This document shows positions 36,441-48,760 of a stretch of 64,000 nucleotides of DNA, one piece after another (position 1 is the stretch's first letter; every line of letters starts with the position of its first letter). Below the pieces are notes generated by a model. That model had not been told where the DNA came from. It saw only the letters and a program-made list of their open reading frames with translations, and ran no database searches. Origin of the DNA: Neckera pumila (Eukaryota; Streptophyta; Bryopsida; Hypnales; Neckeraceae); assembly GCA_963969595.1 (NCBI GenBank), contig OZ018412.1, forward strand, positions 12,960,501-13,024,500, in the 5' to 3' direction. The position numbers and the translations under genes were made by a program.

Positions 36441-37599
36441 AATCCTTACTTAAGTCTTAGAAGACCAGATGTTAGTGGAATTTTTCGGACTGAGATCTCG
36501 GGCTCTCGCCGGGGATGCGTTCAGTTCTGGGAGGAGTGGGAGGCATTCTCCCCGAACTTGTACAGTACTTTTTCTTTGAAATTGAATTTGCCTATTCTCT
36601 CAAAAATGAGAGAAAGCAAGTTAACATATCTGTATATTATTTTTGTGCGCAGGCTGCTTCATATTAGAATTGCCAAGGTGAATTGTCATTCAGGTTTGAA
36701 TTATCTATCTGACTCCTTTCCAAGTCATCAATCGACCTAATTTCACCAGGTCCCATCTACCGTGAATCGTCTTCATATTTCCACCACTGGAAATCAATCC
36801 ATTTAGCAACGATTTGTACCAACGTTTCGACGTTGCCGATAACACTCAGATGCGATTCCAAAAAGTTGCCATTTAACGTACATTTCTGCTGTACGTTGTA
36901 AAAAATGAACATACGTTTTCCAATTGGAGAATATTTGCTGGAAAAACTAGCACGTTTGATGAAAAACATTGCTCAAGCATGTACCAAAACAATGCATGTA
37001 GCAAAAAAAAAATGCTGGAAAAATTTGCTGAACCCTTCAAATTCTACTAGTGTTCATTTTGTAAGACGATTCCAAATAATGAAGCGATTTATCAAATAGA
37101 ACGGAGAAAAATGAAACTGTACACCTGCTTCATAGAGTGAAAATCAAATACCCAACTAAAGCAGTTTGAATCATTAACTCTTGACATCATTCCAAGGATC
37201 CATGAGGCAGAGCCACACATGCGCGCCGGACCCGTCCGGTCCCAAGCAGTCCCACAATCGCATTATAAGCCACCATTTGCTTGCAAGAATTTTTTTAATT
37301 CACTCAAGTGCTCACGCCAGCAACCACTTCCACCAGATATATTTCCAAGCAACTCTCTTCCCTTCAATCAACCCAAAGGCGGAGTGAACGTCCCAGCAGC
37401 CGAAATGTAGTTTCAAGTTTCTCTTTTTTATTCACTTTCTTTCATCCTCGTCCACAGCAAATGACTGGCTGGGTGGCACCAGTCCGACATGTGAGGCTCC
37501 AGTCTGCTTTACTTCACCGTCAATCTCATTATGTTGGCAGATATGCACGACATTAGCACTTGGCACTTTTTGAAGGCAAGCGCTCGCCTATAACCCCGT

Positions 37600-37765
37600 A
37601 AGCACTGTGAAGTCCATATTTTTGGATGGTGAACAGAGTGCTTCTCGTCTCGTCTGGACGGTACTGCGTACGTCAAATCAACTTCAGTTGTGAAGATAAA
37701 ATTTTCATGCATCCCATGTAAGATTGGAATCTTTGAAAGATAATCTTCCTTTGTGACCAATTTGG
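37600..37765 (+). repeat. dispersed repeat module, third copy
   Basis: Relative of 4317-4435: GTCCATATTTTTGGATGGTG then ACAGAGTGCTTCTC, followed by a GATTGGAATCTTTGAAAGAT block. Confidence 0.4.
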
Positions 37766-40700
37766 TGAAAATGGGGTAAATAATATACAGTGCATTTGTA
37801 CAAAGATATGAGCAAAAATGAGCAAAAATTCAGAAATGGATCCACGCATGAACCTGACTCTACATCAGTTCTAGTTTTAAGAGCTTTGTGCAGTTATAGA
37901 GTCACACATTTGCCTAGGCCCGGAATCGTGTCAGTATCATGACTTTGACGTTTCAAATCCTCAGTTGGTCTTAACAGACCGCAACTGGGCGTTAACCATT
38001 TCTGAAATCTGAACACCAGGCTTTCAAGCTCCAAGACGGCACAAATCTCATGGAAAGACGGGTTATCCCTGCGTCCCTGCCTTCGAAGTCAACCAAACAT
38101 ATCATTTCTGAAGGACAAACAAAAGAGAGATAAGAGGCTTACAGTCAGCCGTGTCCTTCGGCTCCTTCCGCACAGACAAACAATCTGACGATATTTGCCC
38201 CGCCGTCTGTGACAGAACCACTGTACCAGTCTCTTTCCAACCTTGGCCAAGGTCTCAAACCCACAATGCCGTCTTCCAGCAGATTTCATCACAAGATAGC
38301 AAAAACAGGATCACAATCTGGCGGGTCAGTCCGATTGAAATCCTTGGCTAGCTGAAATGAACCGCTGTAGGTGGCATTGTAGATCTAAGATCTAGTCCAA
38401 GGATGAATCTGCCTGCGCTCCTCCGGTATGAATCATGATGTCCGAAGAATGCCTGGTTCCCTCTACTGTCAAGAACTTATAAGATTAAGCCCAATGAAAT
38501 ATGCCGCATGCAAATGGATTGAATATATGATTAAGATTGTCATACGTGAGTACCTGCCCTTCCCCTCTTACTAGGGAAACACATCGAGAAATGATTTGAA
38601 GGCATACATACCCAATGTGTTCGGATTCTAAACCAGGAGATATACGTACCTACCATCGGTCTTGGATTGCAAGCGAATTCAGTTTCTCATTTTCTTCATT
38701 ACCAGTTATGTAATTCCTGGGTACGCAAATGATACTTCCCTGAGTAGCATACATAGCAACAACTCCGTACATAGTAACTGCTAATAAATGATCCAACAGA
38801 AAACAAAACAACATGTGCAAGCAGCAGCTAACTGTTCTGGTCCTTTGCCTGTCGATGCGGCCATCGTGTGCGACTGTTCGTCGGTAGAATCTGCGAGAGA
38901 AACGGTAGTGGAGAAACCTCCGTGACCAGACAACGTTCTCGAAATAACGAGGACGTACCTCCCGATGAACCAAAGTAAGAGGAGCAAGAGTGAGCAAAGC
39001 GTCGTCCAGGAAAGAAGCAACCGTAAGACACTTCTACGCAGGTCCGAATTTCGACGAGGGTCTTCGAAGAATCCAGTGCACACGAAGAACCTCGGAGAAG
39101 CAAAATACACCGACCAAAATACCCTCTTTCGGATAAGTTGCCCGATTGCGTGAGAGAGATCATCGCTCTTCGGACACGGCATTGCACCGGAAGGCAAGGG
39201 CGGGGACTCGAACAAAATGAAGTTTCTCAACTTCTGGGCTCCATTTATCGACCCTCGTGCGCACCTTAGTTGCCGGCAAAGCCCCATCGTGCGGATAGAC
39301 TTCAGCGAAAAGGAATCGTCCGCTATTGCCGGCTGGTTTGACTGGAACTCAACCTAAAGTCCTAACCCCCACTTGCAATAGGCCGGTGCATGGCTGCGAC
39401 ACTTTAAATGTGCGCCACATGGCAAGATATTCTAGTTGCATGCAATAATTCCAAATGTGCTATTCATAATCATCTCAATTTTCTAAAAACACTGTTCAGG
39501 TGAGTGCAATCAGAATCGCACTTGAAACGAATGCATTCTGAGCATTTTAGTCGGCGATTCTGGGTGCACTTGATCTTAGATGTATAAAAAATCAACAGAA
39601 TCATCTTCACCCCAGCTCTTCTTTCTCCAAATAGTTACCACGAGGGCTGGCGCTATCAACAAGTCAGCAGTTGTTCCGGGTTTTCAACAAGGAATCTAAG
39701 TCTATTGGCTCTGGACCAAAGGGCAGGAGGCTTTGCGTGCACAGAGTCTCTCCTAGTGTAGCTGCTTGTTTTGTTGTGCAACCAAGGGGGAAGGACTTGG
39801 AAAATTGATGAAACTGACTGTTTCAAGGTAGAGGATATACTGAAAGGTGGAGGATACAAGTTAGGGACCTGGATGTTGGGGTGACGTCCAGTGACCCCTG
39901 TAACCAACAGCAGCTGATACACGTGGTTGGACGTAACTATAAGGACGTGGTGCAATCAGAACAATCATGCATAAAAAAAAATATTCATTCGCAATGATAG
40001 TATTTTAAGCTCACTACATCTGCCCAGAGGTGTAGCTCTCTCCTGCATTGTTCTTCTCACGAAACTCACATTCCTACATTGTTACGTTAATATGCATAAA
40101 GCTACACAAATAGAACCGTCATTTTCTTACGATGCATGTTCCGGACCATGAGACTCATGAAATTTGACGAAAGACTTTTAAACCAATTCAATAGACTGTT
40201 GTGCTAAAAAATATAACTACCATTGGGAGCCATGCCTGTGTGCAAGTCACGATTTCATAGTGATTTCACCTTCAATGTTGATAAATACAAAATGTCAATG
40301 TTGGCGTATTCGGAGCGCCAAACTTGTGACATCTGCACAAAGCTCAAAATTAAGACTGGTTTAGATTTCGTTTAAGGATGCCTGCCTTCAAAAAGTGTCA
40401 ATATCGATATCGTGAGTTTCCGCTAAATTAGCGACGTTGATGTTTCAATGACGAGATACACCATGATCCTGGAGCAACATTGAAAAATGAACTTACACCA
40501 TTACATTTACACGAACCAATTAGATCTAGAAGTTCATACATTTTCCTGCGCAACGTCCCGCCGGCCAAATTCGGGAATCTGCAGGAATGTCACACAAGAA
40601 TTAGTTTGGAACATACCTGTGACATCAAACGGGTATCCCCTATACACTCTGCAGGCACGGGTCGCGTATTCGTGCTGTTAATGAAGACACAGCAAGTAAC

Positions 40701-42238
40701 GGAGTATATATTAACTTAAGGAACCGCTGATCAATTACGTCAGTTTCTGGTAAAAAAGATTCCTTGTCTATCACACTGCAAAATTTAACAGCTCTTCAAA
40801 ATCTGGACTCCACGGCTTTGACAACTGCAGTCACTGTCTCTTAAATTCAGCACTTAGCTTGACGTGCTATACATACCAACAAGACACGTAACTACAAGCT
40901 TTAGCGGTTAGCCAACCGAGTCGTTGGTCGAAACCTCCGAGTTTTTCGATTCCGCCTCTCGAATCGACGCCTTGGACTAAAATCAGGCGCTGTCAACTGA
41001 AACGATGCATAAAATTAAAATTGGTTACAAGGCCAGATCAGAGCTTAGGAAAGTGATTGAGGAAATCGCATATTATAATGTACCAGCGGGATTCTTGCAG
41101 TTAATTTCGATACAGAGCATATGACCTATTTCCTCTGATTTCCTCTGATCTGATTTTAACAGAAGCTATAATCCACAACAACGCTTACCTATAAGTAGAG
41201 CTTAGATCAGCCGAGATATACAGAACCCGTGCAAATGATTGTAAGAAAACTCATCGAACTCGATTTCTTGGAAAATTGAGATATAATATCTCCTCTAATA
41301 TCAAGGAAAACTGATCACTCTTTCACCGGCCTCTAACAAAGGTACGCATCAGTCAGACCTATAGAAGCCGTGCCGAAATGTTCCGTTAAGAAATTTTCTG
41401 TCGATAACCTAAAACATGTTGGAAGGAAAACTGATCTCTCTTTACTTCCAGATACTCAAGGCATAGTTACGTCTTTAAGACGTCAAGGTTTTAAGGTATG
41501 CTAACGATCAGAAACGGAAACGACAAGGAATTTTCTCTCGATTACCTCAAGAAATACGAACACAAGCAACAACACAAACATGGAAGAGCGCTGATCACTC
41601 TTTTACCTGAGGTCTACCACTTGAGGCACAAAGGAGCGCGGTACAGCAAGAAGCATCGCCAACGCTAGCTATCTCTACCTAAGCAAAGACGGCGACGTCG
41701 TGACACGTCGAACACGCACGGCATTGCGATTTTTTATATGACCTAAACTCGACTACCATCACACACCCCAAAAAGAAAATCTCTAAACTATGACATTCAT
41801 TACCTCGGGAGTTGTATCGTCTTAGAGCAGAAGATGCTGCAGAAGTCGGCGAAAAAACACCAGAGTGCGGCCTCAAAAAGGAAATTTTTCCACTCTCCTT
41901 CTTCAAGTACTGATCAGACCGATTTCATTTATAAGAAACACGCTTCCCGTTGTGCTCGGTGCTGCAGCCACGGAACGGTCCGAGTGGCATGGATCGTGAC
42001 CTAATAACTTGCAATGCCGTCTTTGCTGCTGCTGCTGCTGCGGCAACGACGATGGTTGCTGATCCCAGGAGAGAAGCCCGCCCGGCCTGGCAAAGCCAAG
42101 ATAGCGTAATGTATACAGGCCACTGTTAGTTCACGGCCCTTGAGATAAGAAACTGAAGGTCTTCCTCACCCTTGAACGCCCAATTCCCTTTCTCAGTTCT
42201 ATCAAATTGGCCGAGAAGGAGGGGTCACTTCACCAAAA

Positions 42239-42383
42239 TTTAGTTAAAATGGCGGTACTCCACAAACTTGGCACTTTTACGTTGAGACTGTGCGGTCTGA
42301 AATCTATATCTATCCTTGACTTTAGAGCTAATAAAGAAAATGAATTGAAAAAATTGCATAAGGAATATCGCCATTTTAACAAA
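42239..42383. repeat. AAAATGGCGGTA inverted-end repeat, short copy
   Basis: The left arm TTAAAATGGCGGTA is answered by TATCGCCATTTTAA on the right. The interior shares CACAAACTTGGCACTTTTAC and GGTCTGAAATCTATATCTAT with 44363-44673. It is shorter than the other two copies. Confidence 0.5.
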
Positions 42384-43979
42384 CGGATAATTGCCCAAAT
42401 TAAATACCATACTTGAATTTAAATACCATACTTAAATTTCCCGCACTTGAATTTACATTCTAATCTTACAAGGAGAGATCTTGTGGTCAAAATCAACAAA
42501 AAATTAATTCTTGAAAATGGATGCTCAAAACTTTTGGAAATTTATTTTGCAAAAAAATGATTTATTTGTGTAGATAGAAGAGGAATATTGTACAATATTG
42601 GCTAACTATTCCTATTTTTGAATAAATTAAAGAATTATTTAGCAAAGAATGTTGAACTTGTCCTTTGAAGTTTTGTGCATGATATTCAATCTGCAATCAA
42701 TTTTCAAAGGAGTTTTTTATTTTTTATTTTTTTTAAATTAATGACAAATTTTTTTTTCCCTTTTTTTGCTATACAATCATATCTATAAAGGAGTTGTGTT
42801 TTCTTGCCATAAATTTTTGTTATGAGTCCAAAGCTCTCAAAATTTATAGCCAATGTACTAATGACTACTAAAAATCTTATACAATTTTTTTTTAATATTT
42901 TTCATCCCATGATTGGATTTCATGTTTGCCACTTTGGATTTTATTACAAATTTTCTATTTCAAAAAAAAAAAATTAAAATTTGAAAATTGATATCTTAAA
43001 TCACCTTCTAGAATTCTTAGACTATACAAAATCAAATCATTTTTCAAATATAACAAAATCTTTGTCTTGAACATATGTTCAAACTTCCATTTTTTTGTAT
43101 CGGTGTACAACTTCAAAATTAAATTTTCATTAGATGTGACCACTTTGTCTAAAAGCTTTCCTAAGTTGGAAACATTGAAAAAAATTAATTTAGAAAAATT
43201 TAAATTTAAACCATCAAAATATATCTATTTTCCTCAAATTTAATTTACTTATTTTTAAGCATAACTTTCGGAAAGTAAGTCTTCACTTAATTCAATAATT
43301 AAAGTTTTTATTACATATATATTCAATTTCATATTCCATAATTTGAAAATATATAGTTTATTTATAAGTTGTTCAAAAATTGTATGAAAATGATTACTAG
43401 TGATCTCCTTGCTACTCATAACAAAATCCAACAACAATTTAATAAATCAAAAAATGAACTCTTGCTAATATATTTATTTGGTCACTTTGCAATTTAGAGT
43501 AAACTTTTGTTACAAAAAAGATTCATCCAATAAATACTTGAATTCATTATTATTTTTTTAAAAAATTCTTTCGACGAATAAATATGAAATCTATAAAAAT
43601 AAGTAAAATTTGAAGTCTTCTTTTAAAAACTTTAACAATTATTTGTGTAATCTATAATATGCAATCTACAATCAATTTTGGAAGGCATTTTTAATTTTTT
43701 GTTTCAAATTTTATTGATAAGTATTGATTAGTACTAAAATGAATCCAACATCATTGAATGTTTATTATAACCCAGAACCTTTTTTAACAGTCTTTGTTAC
43801 TGTGCAACTTGCATTTATTCTAGTTATTTACCATGAAGATAAGATAATAAATCATTTGTTCATCAATACTAGTGTACCTTTGTGCCATTGCCACAATCAA
43901 ACTAGCCAAAAGTAAAAAAAAATATTCACAAAAGACAAAAGGCTTTGTTACAGTGGGATTGGTGCAAATAGAAAGATCT

Positions 43980-44165
43980 ATGCACAAAGGAGTGCAAAGG
44001 CCTTTCGATATCACGGCGTTTGGAAACGCGATGCAAAAGTTACATATTTTTCATAATAAAAGGTAATTTAATTCAATTTTCCAATCTAAATAAAACTCTG
44101 AAATTCAATAACTTTCATACCAAAGGTTTGAACACCACGAAACTAAATCCATGCTTCTTACCCAG
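43980..44165. repeat. two facing fragments of the AAAC-tract repeat
   Basis: 43995-44060 (CGGCGTTTGGAAACGCGATG, then CAAAAGTTACATA) matches the 56291-56640 orientation. 44095-44160 (CTGAAATTCAATAACTTTCA, then ACACCACGAAACTAAA) matches the 17741-18895 orientation. They form a divergent inverted pair. A short AAAC remnant follows at about 44205. Confidence 0.45.
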
Positions 44166-44362
44166 CCAAATGCCTCACAATCTATTACACTCATCGTATC
44201 AAACAAACAAAATATGGTACGTAAATATAGTAAAATTACGTATTGAGTAATAGACACATTTTCAAGCCTTCTTGACTATGGGATGATGCAAATTGCTAGA
44301 ACTATATACTAAATGAGACACAGTTAAAAAAACAACCTTTGATTATACACTTGCTAGTGAAT

Positions 44363-44673
44363 GGTCAATTCCATTAAAATGGCGGTATTTCATTAGTTTG
44401 GCACTTTTAACAGTTTAGATTGTACAATCTGAAATAGTTTGTAATCTATATTTGTCTTAGAATTCTGAAATCTATATTAGTTCTAAATACCTGAATCTAA
44501 AAAAGGTTTAGATTTTCAGACCATATGGTTTGAAATCTATAACTATCCTCGATTTTTGAAATCTATAACACTACTAGATGTCACTTTGGCGGTTTAGACC
44601 AGGTGGCTTGAAAATGGAATACATGGCATTTTAAAATGGCACTTGGAATACCGCCATTTTAACGAAATTGACC
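44363..44673. mobile_element. AAAATGGCGGTA inverted-repeat element (311 bp)
   Basis: 25-bp ends: GGTCAATTCCATTAAAATGG+CGGTA on the left, TACCGCCATTTTAACGAAAT+TGACC on the right, with two or three mismatches. The interior is made of degenerate GAAATCTATA-type motifs. No coding capacity and no clean target duplication. Related copies lie at 42239-42383 and 48252-48568. Superfamily unknown. Confidence 0.65.
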
Positions 44674-47499
44674 AAGTGACTACATTCTTAAATATAAACG
44701 GTTGATTCATTTGGTTTCTTACTCTATCTAATTCACATTTGGGCCGTTAAATTGATTCAAATCCGTAATACAATTTGTCACGATCGATGGACAAAAGTTT
44801 TACATTTTCCTCGGAATGTAATCCGACTCTCTGGACCTGCAATGTTCTAGAAGAAGGTTGTCATATGACAATTTGTGTATTCCTCCATTTTTCCACATCC
44901 GAACCAGCTCTTAGACCAACAATGCCGCATGTCAGACATACCATAATTTTAAAGTGTGTGCTACGTATCTAAAGAAATAAATTAATATTATGTCGATTCA
45001 ATATGATATTTCCAAATCGTGGCATTGTAGATCTAAGAGCCAGTCCGAAGATGGACATTTCCTTCCGCTTCAGATTGCACGAACATCATTCGAACGCCGG
45101 ACTCCTTTGAACAGCAAACCGTACATGCCCATGTCCCTCCGATTACAGTATCCTGATCAGGTCCTGAAACTCATTCACACATGTGTAAGATCCAACAGCG
45201 GTAACCATTTTAAACGTTTTAATAAAAACTATAACATACTCTTAAGACAAAACATATGAATTACAGCTGTATTGAGGAAACTGTGACACTGCCAATGGAT
45301 AACAATTGCAGCAATCAGAAGAGAGTCAACTAAAAGCATAATGTCTGTGACTTATTCATAGTGGAGAAACTTTGCTGCACAGTTTTTGAGGACAGGCATC
45401 CTCCTGGCGAAGATATTGGCATCTTCGTCTTCCTTTCAACGAATGCGTGTCTGCCTTCAAAACTGCATAATTATTCATTTCACAACGCACGTTACTCACT
45501 GCATGAAAAAGAACAACAAGGACAAAGAGGTCAGTACAACTTATATGGAGCTGGGACCCTGGGACCCATCTAAGATATTTAATCTGTGCATGATTGCAAT
45601 TGGCTCCGTTCTCAGACATGCTTCATCCGCGAGAAATCTGCTGATCTTCAAGACGGTACAGGCAAAATCGTTGCCAGGCCTAGGCAAGTATACAATCCGG
45701 CTTAGATCGATTGCCAAACATCCATAATTTAAGACTTTGAGGCATAAAACCCTCCCTTTCGATTCGGCATCATTCACAACGTAACACCTGTCAATGAAAA
45801 TGAACCGTACGGGTCACTAAGAGGCAAGAAGCTACCAAGCTGGGACCTTGAGACGCATCAAAGATGCCCTCACCAGCAACGTTCTCATGCTTCAACAGTG
45901 AGAGGAAGTTGCTGGTCTTCGCACGTTGTGGGAAACATATCTACAGACAGCTTTTGAGTGCCAAACATTCATTTGTAGCCTCCCAAACATTGATATGTCA
46001 CTGACAATTAAGAGGGTCGCAATCTAGCTTCACCTTATTGGAATGCATCTAGCAAAGTATGTAGTGCATCGGCACACCCAATACCTCGTGAAACCTGTAA
46101 CTCGAATTTCACAATGGCAGAAAGTCAGAAACAAACTGAAGGAAATATTAGGCTGACGAATATAAACATATAAATATGGTTCGAAATATGCTTTACGCTT
46201 TTCTGGGTGGGATGACCAGATGTGGGAGTTTGATCGTGCGTCAGCCAGCCTGCGAGCCAATTTAAACACGGCCTGAAGTCGTCTGCCATCGATCTCCGAA
46301 ATCAGCGATCGAAAGATTGATTGAACTCCGAAGTAAAAGACTTCGCCGCGGCGCAGAAGTTAAGGTCTCTTGAGATCCAAGCCCACGCAGACTGGGCGAG
46401 ATCGAAACAAAAGAAAGCTCTGATCAAGGAGTCGTGATGCCGCAGCACACACACACACGTAGAGAGCACACAATGGCCTGGTGGAAGGTGCGAGCACGGC
46501 GATTTATGCCCAGAGACAGGCCGGCCCGGCCATCGTGGTTGCATCGTCACCGTCCCTCTCTGGCTGACCCAGAGCGCGGATTCAAGGGGGGATGATGCTT
46601 TTTCATCCCCTGATCTTCACAGGCATCAGAGAATGGTTACGGATTACCGTCACGCTCAGCCTGGAGCCTATTTCTTACTGTTTCCAAGCACCCCCCGTTC
46701 CAAGCATGCAGACAGCTGCTCTAGTCTGATCATTCTACGCCGTGAACGAAACCAAAAGTAATTCGAAACAATGAAAAGTTTTACTGTACAAATATACTAA
46801 AAAAATTGAATTTCAGGGTTGTCACTGGAGATTATGTCCTGACGTGAGAGTCACGCGAACGAAGCTCGCAAGCGCGGTACTAGCGTCGCTACCGTAACGT
46901 CAGTACGTGAATTGAAGCGTCAGTTGCACCACCTGGCAGCTAGCTAGGGCTGCCTGGCACAGGGCGTCAGGTGAATAGGAGCCATGATGTGACAAGTGAA
47001 CCAACACTAAATAGTTTAATGAAGAGTCTACATAGTTATTACCTGCGAATTAAGCGATCATGTTGAATTAGCGCTTGCAAGAGCTAGCGCTATGGTTCCA
47101 TTTCCAAGATCTTAGACTGAGATCTCTCGCATGCCCTGCGTGGTACGTCCTGACTCAACCCCCGGCGGAGTTTAGCAAACCCAATGGACATCAATATCCT
47201 TCACTTGTTTCTCTTACATAAGCATCAGGAGTTCCCACAGACGATTTTGCTCTAGGAACGGGGGATAGCGACGAACACGGAAAATCAGTGGCACCGGCCA
47301 ATTTTTCCCTGCATGCTGGCAACACTGTAATCCGGGAACGGACCAGGGATAATCTCCCTCCCCTGTGAGATCGAATCCCACCGAAAACAACTTATCTAAC
47401 GATCTCGAACCTTCCATGTGGCGCTCCTTGCTTCCATCAAAGCAACCAGATATACACTTACTGTAGATGGGATTGATCAGCGCGGCCATGAATTCTTCA

Positions 47500-48095
47500 T
47501 TACCCACCCCCGTTTGTTGAATGCTTCCATCGGCTCCGCAGACTTGTCTTGACGCTTGCAAAACACGAGACTTGAAGAGTCGAGACGACGACGACTGAAT
47601 CGCCGAGGTGAATTGCCGGTCGGTCAGGCCAAGGATCGATTTTCAAAACGGAGGGACTACAGTTAGTATGATAGCTAGTCCGAGCTTCGTCTTCTTCGAT
47701 CTTCGACTTCTTCAGCATGTTCAGCACTCCAAGATTCGCCTGCAAAAACGAACATATTGATGTTCTGTGAGTCGACGCATGCACTGATCTTTTCGGAACT
47801 CAAGATGGTAACCTACTGTAGCTTTAGTTAAGGAAGGGACACTTACAGTCGTCTCCCTCTCTTTCCCAATTTTACTGGTTGTCAACAAGTTAACTTTCCT
47901 TTCTGTCCTCGAAACTTCTGTCCTCGACCTTCTCAATTCATACGCCGGTACCGGCGACGGAAAGCCCTTGCTGATCCGTAGCTTGCTGCCTTGCCTTGAA
48001 TTGCGTGCCCGATTCAGTGCCACATTCAGCGCCACACGTACATTGAAGTCAGCCTTTACAAATGTACAGTCCATATTCTGAATATGAAGATTCAT
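47500..48095 (-). CDS. possible two-exon gene, unrecognised protein (162 aa)
   Basis: Exon 1 is 48095-47847 and exon 2 is 47739-47500, joined in phase 0 across a 107-bp intron with a strong GTAAGT donor and a TTTTTGCAG acceptor; the frame stays open through both exons. The product starts MNLHIQNMDC, is rich in Arg, Lys and Ser, and has no domain I recognise. A second GTAAGT donor at about 47465 and a differently framed ORF (47214-47561) suggest another splice form. The ATG lies 44 bp from the edge of the element at 48139-48760. It could be a real lineage-specific gene or a non-coding spliced transcript. Confidence 0.3.
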
Positions 48096-48138
48096 TACAA
48101 GAGAAAATGGGGCCTCAAGAAGGCTCCCAAAGTCTAGA

Positions 48139-48760
48139 TTAAGGTAACTACACCTAAAATCACACACTTCCTAAAATCACACATTGGATATTCTTGCCTA
48201 AAATGTATTCCCATTATTCATAGGACTCTATGATCACTTTTAGGTACACATGGACAATTTCATAAACTGGCGGTATTCGGTGTGCCACTGTTCATTTCAA
48301 ATTCCATTAAAATGGCAGCATTCAAAAGTGACATCTAAGGCTGATATAGATTATAAACATCTAGGCTCAATATAAATTTCAGAAATTTGGAACTACTATA
48401 TATTTCAATCCGCATGGTCTACAAAATCTAGTGTTGTTATAGATTTTAGATACCTAGGAAAGATATAGATTTCCTAGTCCTACGGTGCAAATAGATTTCA
48501 AACCACAAAGTCTGAACTGAAATATGTGCCATTGTAATAGAATAGCGCCATTTTAGCGAAACTAGCCATATATCTATATTCAGCACTTTGAAATTTTGTA
48601 GTTTATTCATCTGGTGTCCAAAAAATGCATTCTAAGAGTATCTAGATCTCGTTTTGACTACCAATGGGACTCCACCAAAAAAAGTTTAATATAGTAGTGA
48701 AAATCATGTTGAATCATGCTAAATTGCTTAACTGTGTGATTTAAGGTGTAGTTACCTTAA
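48139..48760. mobile_element. TTAA-flanked element with GGTAACTACACC ends (622 bp)
   Basis: The left end is TTAA-GGTAACTACACCTAAA and the right end TTTAAGGTGTAGTTACC-TTAA: 22 bp of inverted match beyond TTAA with one mismatch. Its interior encloses a copy of the AAAATGGCGGTA element (48252-48568). The terminal sequence differs from the CCCCTAAAGG family, so this is a second TTAA-bounded type. Confidence 0.7.
48252..48568. mobile_element. AAAATGGCGGTA element nested in the 48139-48760 element (317 bp)
   Basis: Left arm GGACAATTTCATAAACTGGC+GGTA, right arm TAGCGCCATTTTAGCGAAAC+TAGCCA; the inverted match is weaker than at 44363-44673. The interior keeps the ATAGATTTxAAA motifs. An extra internal ATTCCATTAAAATGGCAGCA at about 48302 suggests a rearranged or double end. 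Confidence 0.55.

Larger units (their letters stand above)
36441..47499. other. GC-richer low-copy region without a resolved gene
   Basis: The base composition is closer to the exonic regions than to the AT-rich spacers. Short ORFs occur on both strands, for example 38781-39287 (-), with one strongly hydrophobic segment, and 45541-45777 (-), but I could not build any spliced model with family similarity. Ordered duplicated segments (38.2-38.5 kb against 44.9-45.2 kb; 45.54-45.73 kb against 45.83-46.0 kb) imply old internal duplication. Possibilities are a decayed multi-exon gene, a long non-coding transcript, or an unrecognised protein gene. Confidence 0.4.

Noticed and set aside
38781..39287. 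168-codon minus-strand ORF with a hydrophobic segment as a membrane protein
   Set aside because: No family similarity, a competing 119-codon ORF in another frame, and no convincing splice partners; kept only as part of the unresolved region.
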